Source: Chara braunii
Taxonomy: Eukaryota; Streptophyta; Charophyceae; Charales; Characeae
Assembly (NCBI GenBank): GCA_003427395.1
Contig: BFEA01000010.1
Coordinates: forward strand, 698,225-723,647
DNA: 25,423 nt
Direction: 5' to 3'
Within the stretch, counting starts at the first letter, position 1. Every line of letters starts with the position of its first letter. The notes under the pieces are model-generated. The model was not told the DNA's origin, did not search any database, and saw only the letters and a program-made list of their open reading frames with translations. The position numbers and the translations under genes were made by a program. Of the stretch, positions 10,718 to 20,309 are shown in pieces.

Positions 10718-11451
10718 TCAGGTCGATCACTAGCGTATTCATTTCAGTCCTCCTTCCCTTCTATATTTACTAATCCTCCTCCCCCTCCTATCTATCCATC
10801 TTTACTCGTTATATCAGAGTACCAACTTATCAACTCCCTTGCGCATTGCTCATAAAAAGCTGACATGGCTCAGAAATCCAGAAATATATAGTCTCATGTG
10901 TGGGTTCTGGATGCAATGATGTGACAGGGCAAGTTGTTAACAAACAAGATAGGAGTGGCCTGCTGGGACCAATGGAAAGACGGCCTTGGCGGGGGGGGAC
11001 GATAATGACCGCTATCACTCTATGCCGCATTCTGGACACGTGTTGCCTTATCACTGCCAAAAGATAAATACACCACTTAGCCACAGATTTACACCACTTA
11101 GCCACAGATTTGCTGCACAGAGGCGCCTGTTGCCCCAACCATTCAAAATAATCGTTCGGAGCACAGAGCACAGGCACACTACTCACATCCCACTTTTTAG
11201 AACCGGTGAGGCACTGACAGTAAGGATGCAATGCCAGACCTCCCTCGAGAGACCTTCACAGGCTTTCTGAAACACTCCCTTGCCACAGAAAACTACTACA
11301 CCTTGCTTTTCTAAAAATCCTCCACCTGCAGGTAAACCAAGGACGGATGGTAGAGCCTACCAATTGGAATTGGGCCTGCACTGCCCTGCAGCCTGAATCC
11401 TGAAACCCCCTGCCTATGGAAAAAAAAGAACAATAAGCCTGCTGTCGGGGC
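10718..11451. other. non-genic stretch
   Basis: Overlapping frames of 80-133 codons on both strands (10830-11498) have no recognisable motif. The stretch includes the exact 21-bp duplication listed separately. Confidence 0.4.
11070..11111. repeat. exact 21-bp tandem duplication
   Basis: ACACCACTTAGCCACAGATT plus one T is present twice in a row (11070-11090 and 11091-11111) without any difference. Confidence 0.9.
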
Positions 11452-11483
11452 AAATACCCTGTCAACTTGTGACAAGGGTATTT
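11452..11483. repeat. near-perfect palindrome
   Basis: AAATACCCTGTCA (11452-11464) pairs with TGACAAGGGTATTT (11470-11483), with one bulged base and a 5-base centre. CGGGG precedes it and CCGGGGG follows it. It looks like a small fold-back element or terminal hairpin, but no flanking duplication was found. Confidence 0.6.
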
Positions 11484-11895
11484 ACCGGGGGTTTTCAACG
11501 TCGGACATTGACCGACTCATTCGCTGGATTGAAGGACTTGAAGAGACTGACGTTGTCAAAATATTATTCAGACCTGACCTATGACTGAGAGACTAAAAGT
11601 TTTTGAGCTTTATTTTTGTCGAAGCCGCAGAAGAGCGCGGACATGGAAATGCTAAAGGTAAACCTATTATACCTAAGATAATGTCGCGAAGCTGCTAAGC
11701 CGCGCGACTCAGGGTCTATGTAGGCTAAAAAGAATGGTCACGCCAGGCGTGGGGCCGCGACGCGGAAGGAATATGGAGTTTTTTCCTGGGTCGCGGGGGT
11801 TGACCTCTAGCCAAGGGAGGCCAGCAGGCCGATGCCGAGGCCTACCCGCTGGGTGACCTCGGAGCTATGGATGGGCAGCCATTCATCGGAGTGCC
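11484..11895. other. non-genic stretch, GC-rich
   Basis: No gene is seen. A perfect small palindrome CACGCCAGGCGTG lies near 11739. The composition becomes GC-rich towards the 25-bp minisatellite. Confidence 0.4.
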
Positions 11896-11995
11896 ACAGG
11901 CAGGCAGGGCCTGCAGGGCCACAGGCAGGCAGGGTCTGCAGGGCCGCAGGCAGGCAGGGCCTGCAAGGCCATAGGCAGGCAGGGCCTGCAAGACC
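11896..11995. repeat. 25-bp minisatellite, four copies
   Basis: Four units of exactly 25 bp start at 11896, 11921, 11946 and 11971. The unit is close to ACAGGCAGGCAGGGCCTGCA + GGGCC, with one to three changes per copy. Each unit is itself partly palindromic (GCAGGGCCTGC). Confidence 0.95.
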
Positions 11996-12022
11996 ACGGC
12001 AGGGGGAATAGAGAAGGGGTGA

Positions 12023-12236
12023 AGCTCTTCTTATAGAAGAGCTGCTCTTATCACTGTCATGATAGGAGCTAGCCTAATACGTTACAGCATATGACTCATA
12101 CCCAACAGATACCAGGATCAAATCAGGTATGCCACATCCTACTGGGCCAGCTCCTTTTGGAGCTGGCTGCCAAGCATCTGGGCGCAGCCGATCTCGGCCG
12201 TGTGATCATGAGATCAAGCGGCTGAAGATCAGCCGC
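12023..12236. repeat. cluster of short perfect hairpins
   Basis: There are three clear stems. AGCTCTTC/GAAGAGCT (12023-12043) has a 5-base loop. GCCAGCTCC/GGAGCTGGC (12146-12167) has a TTTT loop. GCGGCTG/CAGCCGC (12218-12236) has an AAGAT loop. A smaller TGATC/GATCA stem precedes the last. There is no gene on either side that they would obviously serve. Confidence 0.6.
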
Positions 12237-12289
12237 ACGAGATCTGCCTGGCCCCTGCGCAAGGATGACACATAAATCGAGAAATGGCC

Positions 12290-12430
12290 CAATTTTATTT
12301 TATTTTATTTTATTTTTTTAATAAAAAAAAGAAAGTCCATGAGGACTTGAACTCAGGTCTGCATCACTCAGATGCGTGGCTGAAAAGCCACGCGACTAGT
12401 GATGCGACCGCTGGCATAAGCCAACGGAAA
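12290..12430 (-). other. tRNA-like / SINE-like block with A-rich tail
   Basis: On the minus strand there is a GCGTGGC/GCCACGC stem with loop TTTTCA (plus-strand 12374-12393), overlapped by GCATC/GATGC like a long variable arm (12361-12375). A B-box fit GTTCAAGTCC (12343-12352) follows. Upstream, TGGCTTATGCCAGCGG could be a degenerate A box. Past the B box come a T8 run (pol III terminator-like) and an (AAAAT)n tail (plus strand 12294-12319). tRNA-like head, B box and A-rich simple tail in this order are typical of tRNA-derived SINEs. The acceptor stem and D arm do not fold well, so a functional tRNA is unlikely. No target duplication was found. Confidence 0.35.
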
Positions 12431-12542
12431 AAAAAAAAAAAAACTAAGTTCGAGAAGCGCCAGATGGTGCACTGTGAAGTGACAGGGAGTTAGACCTCCC
12501 AAAGAACAGTGCAAGCGCCCATTTTTTCGGGCAGCCGTTTTG

Positions 12543-12543
12543 A

Positions 12544-12575
<32 letters not shown>

Positions 12576-12640
12576 TTAGATTTGTTGTTAGATTTGTTGT
12601 AGTTTTTTTTTTCTTTTTCTTCTTCTTCAGATACCCCCCC
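12543..12640. repeat. T-rich pyrimidine tract
   Basis: Long T runs with TTTCT and TTCTTCTTC pieces, interrupted by a doubled AGATTTGTTGT. Phe-rich open frames here reflect the composition only. Confidence 0.85.
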
Positions 12641-12677
12641 TTCTCGTTTTTACGAACAGCAGTTCGTCTTTGCGCCC

Positions 12678-12769
12678 ATTCGTTTCAGAGAAACGAATTG
12701 CAAAGAGGGTACTTCCGTTGGTAAGGGGAGAGAAACTGAATGAATCTACCGCTAGATTTAGGACTAAAC

Positions 12770-12822
<53 letters not shown>

Positions 12823-13077
12823 TGAGTGCCTTACCTGGCGAGGAGCAACTCGATGGCAAGAAGGTAAGTCCCCAACCGTGCGGCTACCTTGCTCCTCTCC
12901 CTTTTTCTCTGAAGGCTGGTTCTGCACCCGTTTGTGTGAAAAACGGGTTGCCGAACGATTCCTGTTTGCACCCGGGTACGGGCGTGCAAGGCATGGTAAG
13001 AAGTCCCTGTTGAGCCTGCTTCTAGTTCGACTCTGCGAAATGACTAAGGGAGACAGCTCGTTTTGAAAAACGAGCTG
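12678..13077. repeat. series of three stem-loops with a shared core and different outer arms
   Basis: ATTCGTTT/AAACGAAT (12678-12698), ACCCGTTT/AAACGGGT (12926-12948) and CAGCTCGTTTT/AAAACGAGCTG (13054-13077) are perfect stems. All have CGTTT on the left and AAACG on the right, while the outer bases differ between copies yet still pair. A shorter ACGAAC/GTTCGT stem lies at 12652-12667. The intervening DNA is not similar enough to be a simple tandem repeat. Confidence 0.6.
12774..12820. repeat. (GA)n microsatellite
   Basis: About 23 AG units in a row. Arg-Glu or Leu-Ser runs in overlapping frames come from it. Confidence 0.98.
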
Positions 13078-13212
13078 CCCCTCACGGAGAAACAAAGGGT
13101 CTAGGCGGTTAGGGAAAAGGAAAAAGAAAGGGAAAAAAAAAGGAGGGGAAAAAAAAGTAACGGGTGCAGCCCCAGAACATTCTAGGGCGTGATGGGACTG
13201 CGCCTGTTCGTT

Positions 13213-14080
13213 TTAAACCACCAGTACCTCTACCAGCTAAAAAAAAAGTTGCGGCCGTTAACGACTTTAGGGGGTTCGGCAAAGGCTTGGCATCCAGATG
13301 GGGGAGGGAGCTAGTGGGCCCATGGGAACTCCTCTGAAGGACTGCACGATGTCCGGTAGGTACTCTATGTGGAAACGAATGTAAGGGCAATAACGTGCAG
13401 ATCCTGGTTTCCGATTTCCTTTTTTTTTTTTTGTTTCCTTTTTTTTCGGAAGAAGATCCTTGGCTGCTTCTGCCCTTGCTCCCCGTCAGCCATGGGGAGC
13501 ATTCACTACTGGCTGCTCTTTCCTGGCAGAGGGAGCTGCAACGTTGCAACTTTCGTGACTGAATCTGGCTTCCCTTCTGCACACTATGAACGAATGTGAG
13601 GGCAATAATGTGCAGATCCTGGTTTCCGATTTCCTTTTTTTTTTTGTTTCTTCTTTTTTCTGGAAGAAAATCCTTGGCTGCTTCTGCCCTCACTCCCCGT
13701 CAGCCACGGGGAGCATTCATTACTGGCTGCTCTTTCCTGGCAGAGGGAACTGTAACGTTGCAACTTTCGTGAATGAATCTGGCTGCCCTTCTGCACACTA
13801 TGAACGAATGTGAGGGTAATAACGTGCAGATCCTGGTTTCCGATTTCCTTTTTTTTTTGTTTCTTTTTTTTTTTTTTTGGAAGAAGATCCTTCGCGGGTG
13901 AATTCAATGCCGTAGTGGAAACAAGAAAACGACGCGCCTGTCTACGTTCCTGCTGCTGGTACCTGCTAGCAGCAACACATGTCCCACATTTTTTCCCACT
14001 CCCCGCAGGCTTGGCAAAATTCGGCGCGCAGGGCATATTCAGGGTCGGGCCTCAACAACCGGTAGGTACTGGTGGCTTAA
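13213..14080. mobile_element. TTAA-flanked inverted-repeat element (family 1, long copy) carrying a satellite
   Basis: TTAA (13213-13216) is followed by ACCACCAGTACC. The right end is GGTACTGGTGGC followed by TTAA (14077-14080), so the inverted ends match at 11 of 12 bases. The same terminal motif and target occur in the 94-bp copy at 4459-4552. An internal patch (GGCCGTTAACGA…TTTAGG near 13255) also resembles that copy read in reverse. The element is 860 bp without the TTAA sites. It holds no transposase; most of the interior is the 215-bp tandem repeat. Homopolymer-broken Lys-rich frames on the minus strand are by-products. Confidence 0.55.
13375..13892. repeat. 215-bp tandem repeat, about 2.4 copies
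   Basis: ACGAATGTRAGGGYAATAAY starts at 13375, 13590 and 13804. Each copy continues with GTGCAGATCCTGGTTTCCGA, a T run, GGAAGAARATCCTTGGCTGC, a CTCCCCGTCAGCCAYGGGGA block and a Cys/Ser-coding-like tail. The periods are 215 and 214 bp. The third copy stops near 13892 after GGAAGAAGATCCTT. Copies are about 90% alike outside the T runs. Confidence 0.9.
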
Positions 14081-14573
14081 GCAGGCAACAGTGAAATGGC
14101 TGGGTACAGCCATGTCGGGGAGCATGTGGCCTACGGGGAAGGCCAAATGCTTCAGGGAATGAAAGACCCTGGTTCCCCTAGGGGAAAACCAAGGACACAG
14201 CTCCTCGCCATTGATTTAGATCAAGGGCCAGGAGCACTGACGAATTTTTGCTTGGCAGTGGGCAAAGCAGTTGCCCACATGCCTTCGGCTGGCTATAAAA
14301 GCCAGCTTCCCACCCAGCAGCCTCACACTTGTGGCAGTGTTGCTGGGGCATTCACTTGTGTGAATGCTGGCTGGCTGCTGCATGCTGCTGGTGAGGGGCG
14401 GTGCTGCCGGTGGAAGTGCTGCTGGGGAGGAGAGTGGAGGTCTGCAGAAAGATGGAGAGTGAGATAGGGCAGCCATAGCCAAGGGCTGGCGGCGCTATGC
14501 CCCACCCTCGTGCTGGTGCGGTGGCGGTAAGGCTGCGTCAGGTCCGAACAGTGCGGCAAGCGGCACCCGTTTC
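14081..14573. other. non-genic GC-rich stretch with a TATA-like site
   Basis: A 123-codon plus frame (14096-14467) and minus frames overlap here without motifs or homology that I recognise. TTCCCCTAGGGGAA (14171-14184) is a perfect palindrome. Confidence 0.35.
14294..14300 (+). promoter_or_regulatory. TATA-box-like sequence inside a small hairpin
   Basis: TATAAAA sits in GCTGGCTATAAAAGCCAGC, so the box lies in the loop of a GCTGGCT/AGCCAGC stem. The surroundings are GC-rich, which makes it stand out. There is no recognised gene downstream, so its use as a promoter is only a possibility. Confidence 0.2.
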
Positions 14574-14848
14574 GGTGGGGTTGTGCTGCTGGACTGCCGC
14601 CGTGGCATCAAAACCTTCCTAAGGGAAGGTGCTATAGGATTTGCCGCGCGACGTTGAAGGTTTTTTAACGTGAGTGTGGGGTGGTGCTGCCAGACTGACG
14701 GCATGGCAGCATCAAGGTCTCTCTAACTTCAAGGGGAAGTGCTGTCAGTTTTTTTTTTGGCACGGTGGCAGCAGCAATTTGGTGGTGAGGTGCTACCGGA
14801 TTGACGGCGTGGCGGCATCAAGGTCTCCCCAAGGGGAAGTGCTGTCCG
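14574..14848. repeat. degenerate about 104-bp tandem repeat, three copies
   Basis: Copies near 14574-14636, 14680-14748 and 14781-14848 share GGTGNTGCTGCC/ACCGGA, GACGGCRTGGCRGCATCAAG, GTCTCYCY and AAGGGGAAGTGCTGTC. The first copy is the most diverged (GCCGTGGCATCAAAACCTTC, AAGGGAAGGTGCTAT). Further weak relatives follow to about 14940. Confidence 0.7.
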
Positions 14849-16680
14849 TTTGGCGGCATGACAACGGCCACATTTTTTTTGTGAGGTCACGCTGCCAAGT
14901 TTTTGGCACGGCGGCGGCACTCCGGTGGGGAACTGCTGCTAATGTTTTTTTTGGCACATTAGTCGTAGTACCGGCTTTTGACGGTGCGGCGAGCAGCAAT
15001 CCATTTTTGTGGTGCGCAGCGGTTATGGTGGATTCCAATGCGACCTATAGGCTGGGCTAGCACTGGTGCGCGTTTGGGTCTGTGCGGCAGCGGTGCATGG
15101 GCCGGCAACACGAAGAGATCGCAAAGTGAGTGCTCGCGCCGCAAATTATTGGAGTTGCAGTGCTCGCAGTTTGCGTCGGAAGGACATCTTTATTTTTTTG
15201 GGGCTCGCGGCACAGGCGGTTTGGACCAGGGCCAACTTTATTATTTTTTGCGAATGGTAGTGCAAGCGGTTTTGAGTTCTGAACCGCCTAGTATTGCAGT
15301 GATGGTGTGGGACTGCATTCAGACCATCTGGGACCATTTTGGGACTAGATGGGACTGGTTGTTGTGATCGGGACTGGCATGATGGCATGACTATTGCGAG
15401 CGGACGTGGTGAGAGGTGGCATGAACTTGCGGTTGGTTGGGAAGTATCCTTAGTGGTTAAAGTGCAGTGGAACTGTGTTGAGACAGTTTGGGACATTGGG
15501 ACAACGTGAAAACTCATTCGTGGGAACACCCTCCGGGAGGGCTATCTCGCTTGAGTTTTTCGTGGTCCAACCTTTGTTCTTTTGAACAGTTGAGAGAGGC
15601 CACAACTTGTGGAGTTGTGAGACACATATTTTTTTACGACAGTCATTATCTTCTGGTTGTATTACTCGGCTTTCTTGAGTGAGCCGAATCAAACTTCACT
15701 CAAGGTCAGTCAGTTGAATGACTCAGATATCCCTTCACACATGTGTGAGCCCACACTTTCTTGACCCTGTTTGTTTTGAATGTTCAAAGGCAAAGGTAGA
15801 GTGAAGTTGTGTGAGTCATGCATGTGAATGAAAAGGTCTGACATGAGTATGAAGTTGTACTGTTTTTTTTTGTAACTTGTTTTCTTTGCATGCTGTGCAG
15901 GTAGGTAGAAGAATGTTGTAAAGGAGAAGTTTTATGGTGTCTACTTGGGAAGATGAAAAAAATTGTCTTCTTTCTCCCTTTTACCTGCCTGATTGTTAAA
16001 AAGACTTGTTGTTTAGAAAAAGATTATTGCGAGGCCACTGCCTCTATGAGCCCCATTCGACCCCTTTTTGGGAGCCTGTCGGCCGCCCTAAGTGAAGGCA
16101 GGCTCGACAAGGCCCCTCAGGGCCTTAATTCGGCCTCTACGCAACTAAGGAAATTCAGGCAGTTGCACTGCGCCAGTTGGTTGAAGAGAACCCAGGCCCT
16201 GGGCCGCCTGTGTGAGTGTATGGAAAGTAGGCCCTGGGCTGGATACGGGTACTGGGCCAGACACATGCCAAAGCAGTTGGGTGCATGCAACCACCTCAGG
16301 CCCCAAGCCTATTCTCGATCGTGTTGGGCCTCAGGCTACCGGGGCCTACTAGAAGCTTCCTGGGACTGGACGCAGGCAGGCCACTTCGATATAGCAAAGG
16401 GCCTGCCTCCTCATTCAGCATTCGGGTGCTGGCTGCATGCTGCGCAAGCGCTGCTGCGCTTTTTGCTGGCTGGCGACTACGCGCTCACGGGCGAGCAGGG
16501 AAGGAGCACGCAGCCATAGCCGAGCTGCGCTTCTGTAAGTTGGGTGTGGCGCAGGGTGGTCCTTGGGTGCAAGTGGCATTTGTGTGTTGGGGAACAAGGT
16601 TGCGAGTAAGGCGAGAGACATACCTGGTGCTGGAAGCGTGCGACATTGGTCGTTGTATGCTCGTACTTCGAGAGAGTTGT
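14849..16680. other. non-genic stretch left of the retrotransposon
   Basis: No supported gene. A 188-codon plus frame (15953-16519) starts with a hydrophobic stretch but then shows Trp/Arg/Cys-rich sequence without motif, probably a chance frame. Perfect small hairpins include AAGGCCC/GGGCCTT (16109-16126) and CACACATGTGTG (near 15738). GCCTGGG/AGGCCCTGGGC words recur at 16190-16240. Confidence 0.35.
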
Positions 16681-16947
16681 TGTCGTCAACTTCGGCATTG
16701 TAGTATAGGCTAGATAGGGTCTGCCACATGTAGTCTGGGCGCCGAGCGCCAGATAGGATATCAACTCTGGTTCTTCGTTCATGATGATGGGACTATTTCA
16801 GCATTGTCAATTATGAACTCTTGGTGTGTTCTTATTTGGTGAATCTCGTGATGCAATTCTGNTGTTGGTTCAAGGTCACGACTATCTGGACTCATATGTA
16901 TGATGCTGTTTGATTGCTGAAGTTCGCTATTGCTCATCTTCCTTGCA
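16681..16947 (+). repeat. 5' LTR
   Basis: Begins TGTCGTCAACTTCGG and ends CTTCCTTGCA (TG…CA). It matches 22991-23253 throughout, with CTCT extra after ATCAA. One base is undetermined (N at 16862). No clear TATA box is seen inside. Confidence 0.88.
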
Positions 16948-16950
16948 ATT

Positions 16951-16962
16951 TGGTATCGGAGC
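16951..16962 (+). other. primer-binding site
   Basis: TGGTATCGGAGC lies 3 bases after the LTR end. It fits the complement of the 3' end of plant initiator-methionine tRNA (TGGTATCAGAGC) at 11 of 12 positions, the usual primer of plant Ty3/gypsy and Ty1/copia elements. Confidence 0.85.
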
Positions 16963-18079
16963 TGTGGTACGATTGCGCTCATCTGGCGCTTGTCTTCTGC
17001 CTTATGCGGTACATGCATGCGGTCTGCTTGGTGAGTTGGGTCGTAAGTGGTATGTAGTGAGGAGGGCGAAGACGAGGGATAGGCGACCCAGGAGGTGAGG
17101 GGATCGCTAGGAAGGCTTTGTGGGGTAATGTGGTATGGACAGTGTGATGAGAACCATCTAATGTGCGATTGATGCTGAGGTGGAACGGTGAGATAATGCT
17201 GGTTGTGCCAATGCAGTGACTGGTCATCGCAATCGCCATCAGGTCATCTGGTGAGATTATCCCCGTGAGGTTGTGTGTTCCTTCTTGAGAGTCCTCTCAT
17301 TGTGAGGTGTCGAGTGCACTCAACCTTGAGAGTCGACAATGTTCACGTGGAGAATCTGGGAGACGCTGGGCGGAGCTTTCTGAAGGGCCCTGGACGAAGC
17401 ACTGGGTCACGGTCACCATGCCAACCCACCGGGAGTAGAGCACGCATGCTTTGCTGCTTGTCCTTTGTTTGGCTTGCTGCGCTGTTAGATGGGTACTGAA
17501 GGGCAGGCCAACCCTCAAGGGAGACGAGACCGGGCGTCTTTAAATAAGCACCAAAAGGGGACTCATTGGCTGTGATCGTCGTCCGACTGCGACGTAAAAT
17601 AATTCCTAGAGTCACTTGGGGGCGGACGTTGAATTGCCTCTGGATCAGCCAATGGTTGTAAGGCTCGCTGCACGCAAGGATAATCCAGTGCAAGGCTGGC
17701 CAGCTCAGCATATACTCGGGGCACAGGGGTGGACCGAACACACCTTTTAGACACGTGACGCTCTCCAAATTGCTCAGGGACGCTGACGTCAAGTGAGATA
17801 CTCAGGAGAACTAAGGGAGGGGTAGATTTCAGGTGATGAAGTTCGAGAAAATTCCATGTTGTCCTATCCACACAAATGATTTTATTTTTATGTTTTGATT
17901 AGTTAGGTGTACAACCATTGACATCTGACAGACAGCATTAGTTAAAATTGCTTCTTGTTCATGGTGCTTCTGTTTGTGGACTAGTCAAACTAAAAATAGT
18001 TTTATTTGTAGAAATCTGACTTACGCTGCGGTAGGCATTTAGAGTGCACTAGTGTAGATTGTGTATAAGGCTGTAGCTT
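16963..18079 (+). other. retrotransposon untranslated leader
   Basis: About 1.1 kb between the primer-binding site and the gag start. No recognisable coding. Frames on the minus strand (17343-17871) show no motif. A long leader is common in plant chromoviruses. Packaging or dimer signals would lie here but cannot be recognised by eye. Confidence 0.6.
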
Positions 18080-19618
18080 ATGAGCGACAAGGAGGACACT
18101 GGAGAGGACGACCGGAGGATCTTGCGATCGGCTAGACGCCCAATTGCCCACTTGGCATTAGGACCATAGGGCGACAGATATCTGTTCCGCCAGCTTAGGG
18201 AGAGGCAGCAGCAGCAGAGGAGGGCTAGAGCAGCAGAGGCTCGCAGGGCACTTGTGAGTGAGGCCGCAGCTTCGGAAGCCATGGCCACTTCTGCGCAGCA
18301 GACTACTCAGGCCGGTAGTTCAGGGTCTGTCGGGTCAACGGTCGCGCAGACCCAGAGTCAGTCCACTAGCGTAATGGGAAGCCAACCTATAGTGTTGACC
18401 TCCGACGAGATCGCCATACAACAAGCAGCTTTGCAGGAGGCACAACTACAGAAGGCATTAGGAGATATAAAAGCGGAGAAAGAAAGAATGATTAGAAGAA
18501 GAGCCAGGATGCAACGGAGACAAGCGAACATTGGTGAGTTAGAGGAGATGGACCTGACACACGTGACTAATGAGGTGAGGATCGTACGGTCCGTCCTGCT
18601 GAATGTAATTGAGATGCAGGACCATCAAACAGCCATCCTTGCGGACATCCAGCAACGTCTGGTCCTGTTGGTTGGGCAAGCGCAGGCTACATCGCCAATG
18701 TCCGAGCCTGGTGCCTGGCCCCTAGCACATCCTCCTCCTTTTGTCCCACTGGTGACTGGGGTATCCCCATATGTAGCCCCATCATTGGTTGCGATCGTTT
18801 CCCTGGGCATGCCGCTATGAGGAGGGATCACAATAGGATCTAGTTTGCAGGTTCCGGTACAGACAATGTTCACTCAATCTCCGTTGCAGGTTGCGGTTAC
18901 CACGCAGCCTGCTGTCTCGCAGCCTGCACAGTCGCAGGGTACACAACCCTTGCAGCCAGTGCAGCCGCCTGTATCACAGGGTCCACATCCCAGTGGGATG
19001 CAGGGACCGGGACAAACACAGTGGGTGCCAAAGACGGCCATCACCGCTCTGAAACCCTTCACAGGGGATAAGAGAGGTCAAGACCTTGACACGTGGTTGA
19101 GGGCAGTAAACTTACCTTGCCGCACGAAGAAGTGCTTGTGGCTGCCTCCTACCTAGAGGGTAGTGCAGCAAGATGGTTGAGTGGTTTAGTGCAGCTCCAA
19201 GGGTATGGTCAAGACTTCCGCGCTTGGGCGGTCACCCAGAAATTGGATGACTTCCTTAAGCTGGTGGAGGAAAGGTGGCATGATCCTCAGGAGGCCCAAA
19301 GGGCCACTGACACGATCCTGACACTGCACACGCGGCAGTTTAAGTCAGTAAGGGAAGCCACCGACGCTGTTGAGCGTCTGATTTGTGTCCTAGGGGTGCC
19401 CTATAACCCCCCAGGTACTACTCACCTCCTATCTGAGATGCTTCTCTTTGCCTCTCAGGAACCAGTTGGCACGTGAGGCCAACATCAATATGCACAACTT
19501 TCCTTCGTTTAGCAAGAAGGCCCTAGACCTTGAGGCGAAGATAGGGCATGGACAGGCACCCACAACAAACGGAAGGAGGAAGACACTGCCTCCTAACTGA
19601 AAGGCGAAGGGCCGCATT
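18080..19618 (+). pseudogene. gag: gag, broken by stops and frameshifts
   Basis: Capsid-type Gag, which would form the particle. ATG at 18080 opens MSDKEDTGEDDRRILRSARR, with TAG at 18167-18169. The same frame resumes with a Gln/Arg-rich and then coiled-coil segment (LQEAQLQKALGDIKAEKERM), meets TGA at 18818-18820, and goes on through a Gln/Pro-rich linker to ALKPFTGDKRGQDLDTWLRA. The frame changes near 19105-19115 into LPHEEVLVAASYLEGSAARW and FLKLVEERWHDPQEAQRATD, the retrotransposon gag core. It changes again at the C6 run 19407-19412 into LREANINMHNF-like sequence (NQLAREANINMHNFPSFSKK), and meets TGA at 19598-19600. No CCHC zinc knuckle is visible. The domain order fits one long ancestral gag. 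Frame-change points are inferred from where the frames meet. Confidence 0.85.
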
Positions 19619-20309
19619 ATGTTTGTCGATAACGATGGTTCAACCATCGAACTAGACAACAACTTCCAGGAAGGAGTAGGTTCAGAGGCGCGCAGCGTTG
19701 AAGCTTCAGGGGGTGGAGTTGTCGCTGTCGTAGCTCAAAAAGGTAAGACGACCGCTAGACGTCACGGAGAAGGCGGGTCTCACAAAGGACGTGTGGAGAG
19801 ACTGGTACACCCGGCAAGCTTGTATTCGTTGTCGCTAGCTTCTTGGACGGCCCTAGTCAAAGCCCCGACAAGGAACTTCATTAATCGTGCGTGTGTTGAG
19901 AGGCTGCATTTACAGGGGCGAGTGCAGCGCCTGAGTCGACCTGTGGAGTCGACCTGTGCCGACAAACAGCGCATGGTAGTCAACGACTACCTCCAAGATG
20001 TTGAGTGTTGTTTCCCGTTCGCAGGAGGGGAATTGAGACATCGTGTCTCGTTCCTCGTGAGTGACGAACTCCCCATGGACATGTTGTTAGGTATGTACTA
20101 CCTCTCTGTGGCACAGCCCCAGTTTGACTGGGACAGAAAAGTGGTCAAACACACTTTGCCAGGTGGAAGGACCACCAGATTACGTAAGTTTAAAGCTAGT
20201 AGTCTGGTTGAGTCTCATGGATGCATGTGTGCGGCCGCGTTCTATAACTATTATAAGCAAAATCAGGGAGGAGGGTATGTAACTAGTTTATGTCTCTGCA
20301 GGCAAGCCG
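19619..20309 (+). pseudogene. retrotransposon aspartic protease region, active site lost
   Basis: The frame continues that of the gag tail after the TGA at 19598 and stays open to 20356. After a low-complexity linker it reads LASWTALVKAPTRNFINRAC, where a retroviral-type protease should show D-S/T-G-A between the A-L-V and the N-F-I. Here the catalytic Asp and Gly are absent (LVKAPT at 19852-19869). The rest of the fold is kept: QRMVVNDYLQDVECCFPFAG, HRVSFLVSDELPMDMLLGMY and PQFDWDRKVVKHTLPGG. The protease would cut the polyprotein; this one cannot. The frame must change between about 20220 and 20300 to enter reverse transcriptase. Confidence 0.8.

Noticed and set aside
13109-14036. Two long minus-strand Lys-rich frames (194 and 150 codons)
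   Set aside because: They are translations of the 215-bp satellite and its T runs; the same peptide recurs with each copy.
15953-16519. 188-codon plus-strand frame with a hydrophobic, signal-like N-terminus
   Set aside because: After the first 25 residues it is Trp/Arg/Cys-rich without motifs, overlaps hairpin-rich repeat-like DNA, and no splice or expression signal supports it.
17343-17871. Two minus-strand frames in the retrotransposon leader
   Set aside because: They overlap each other in different frames and show no motif. Antisense genes in gypsy leaders exist, but nothing here supports one.
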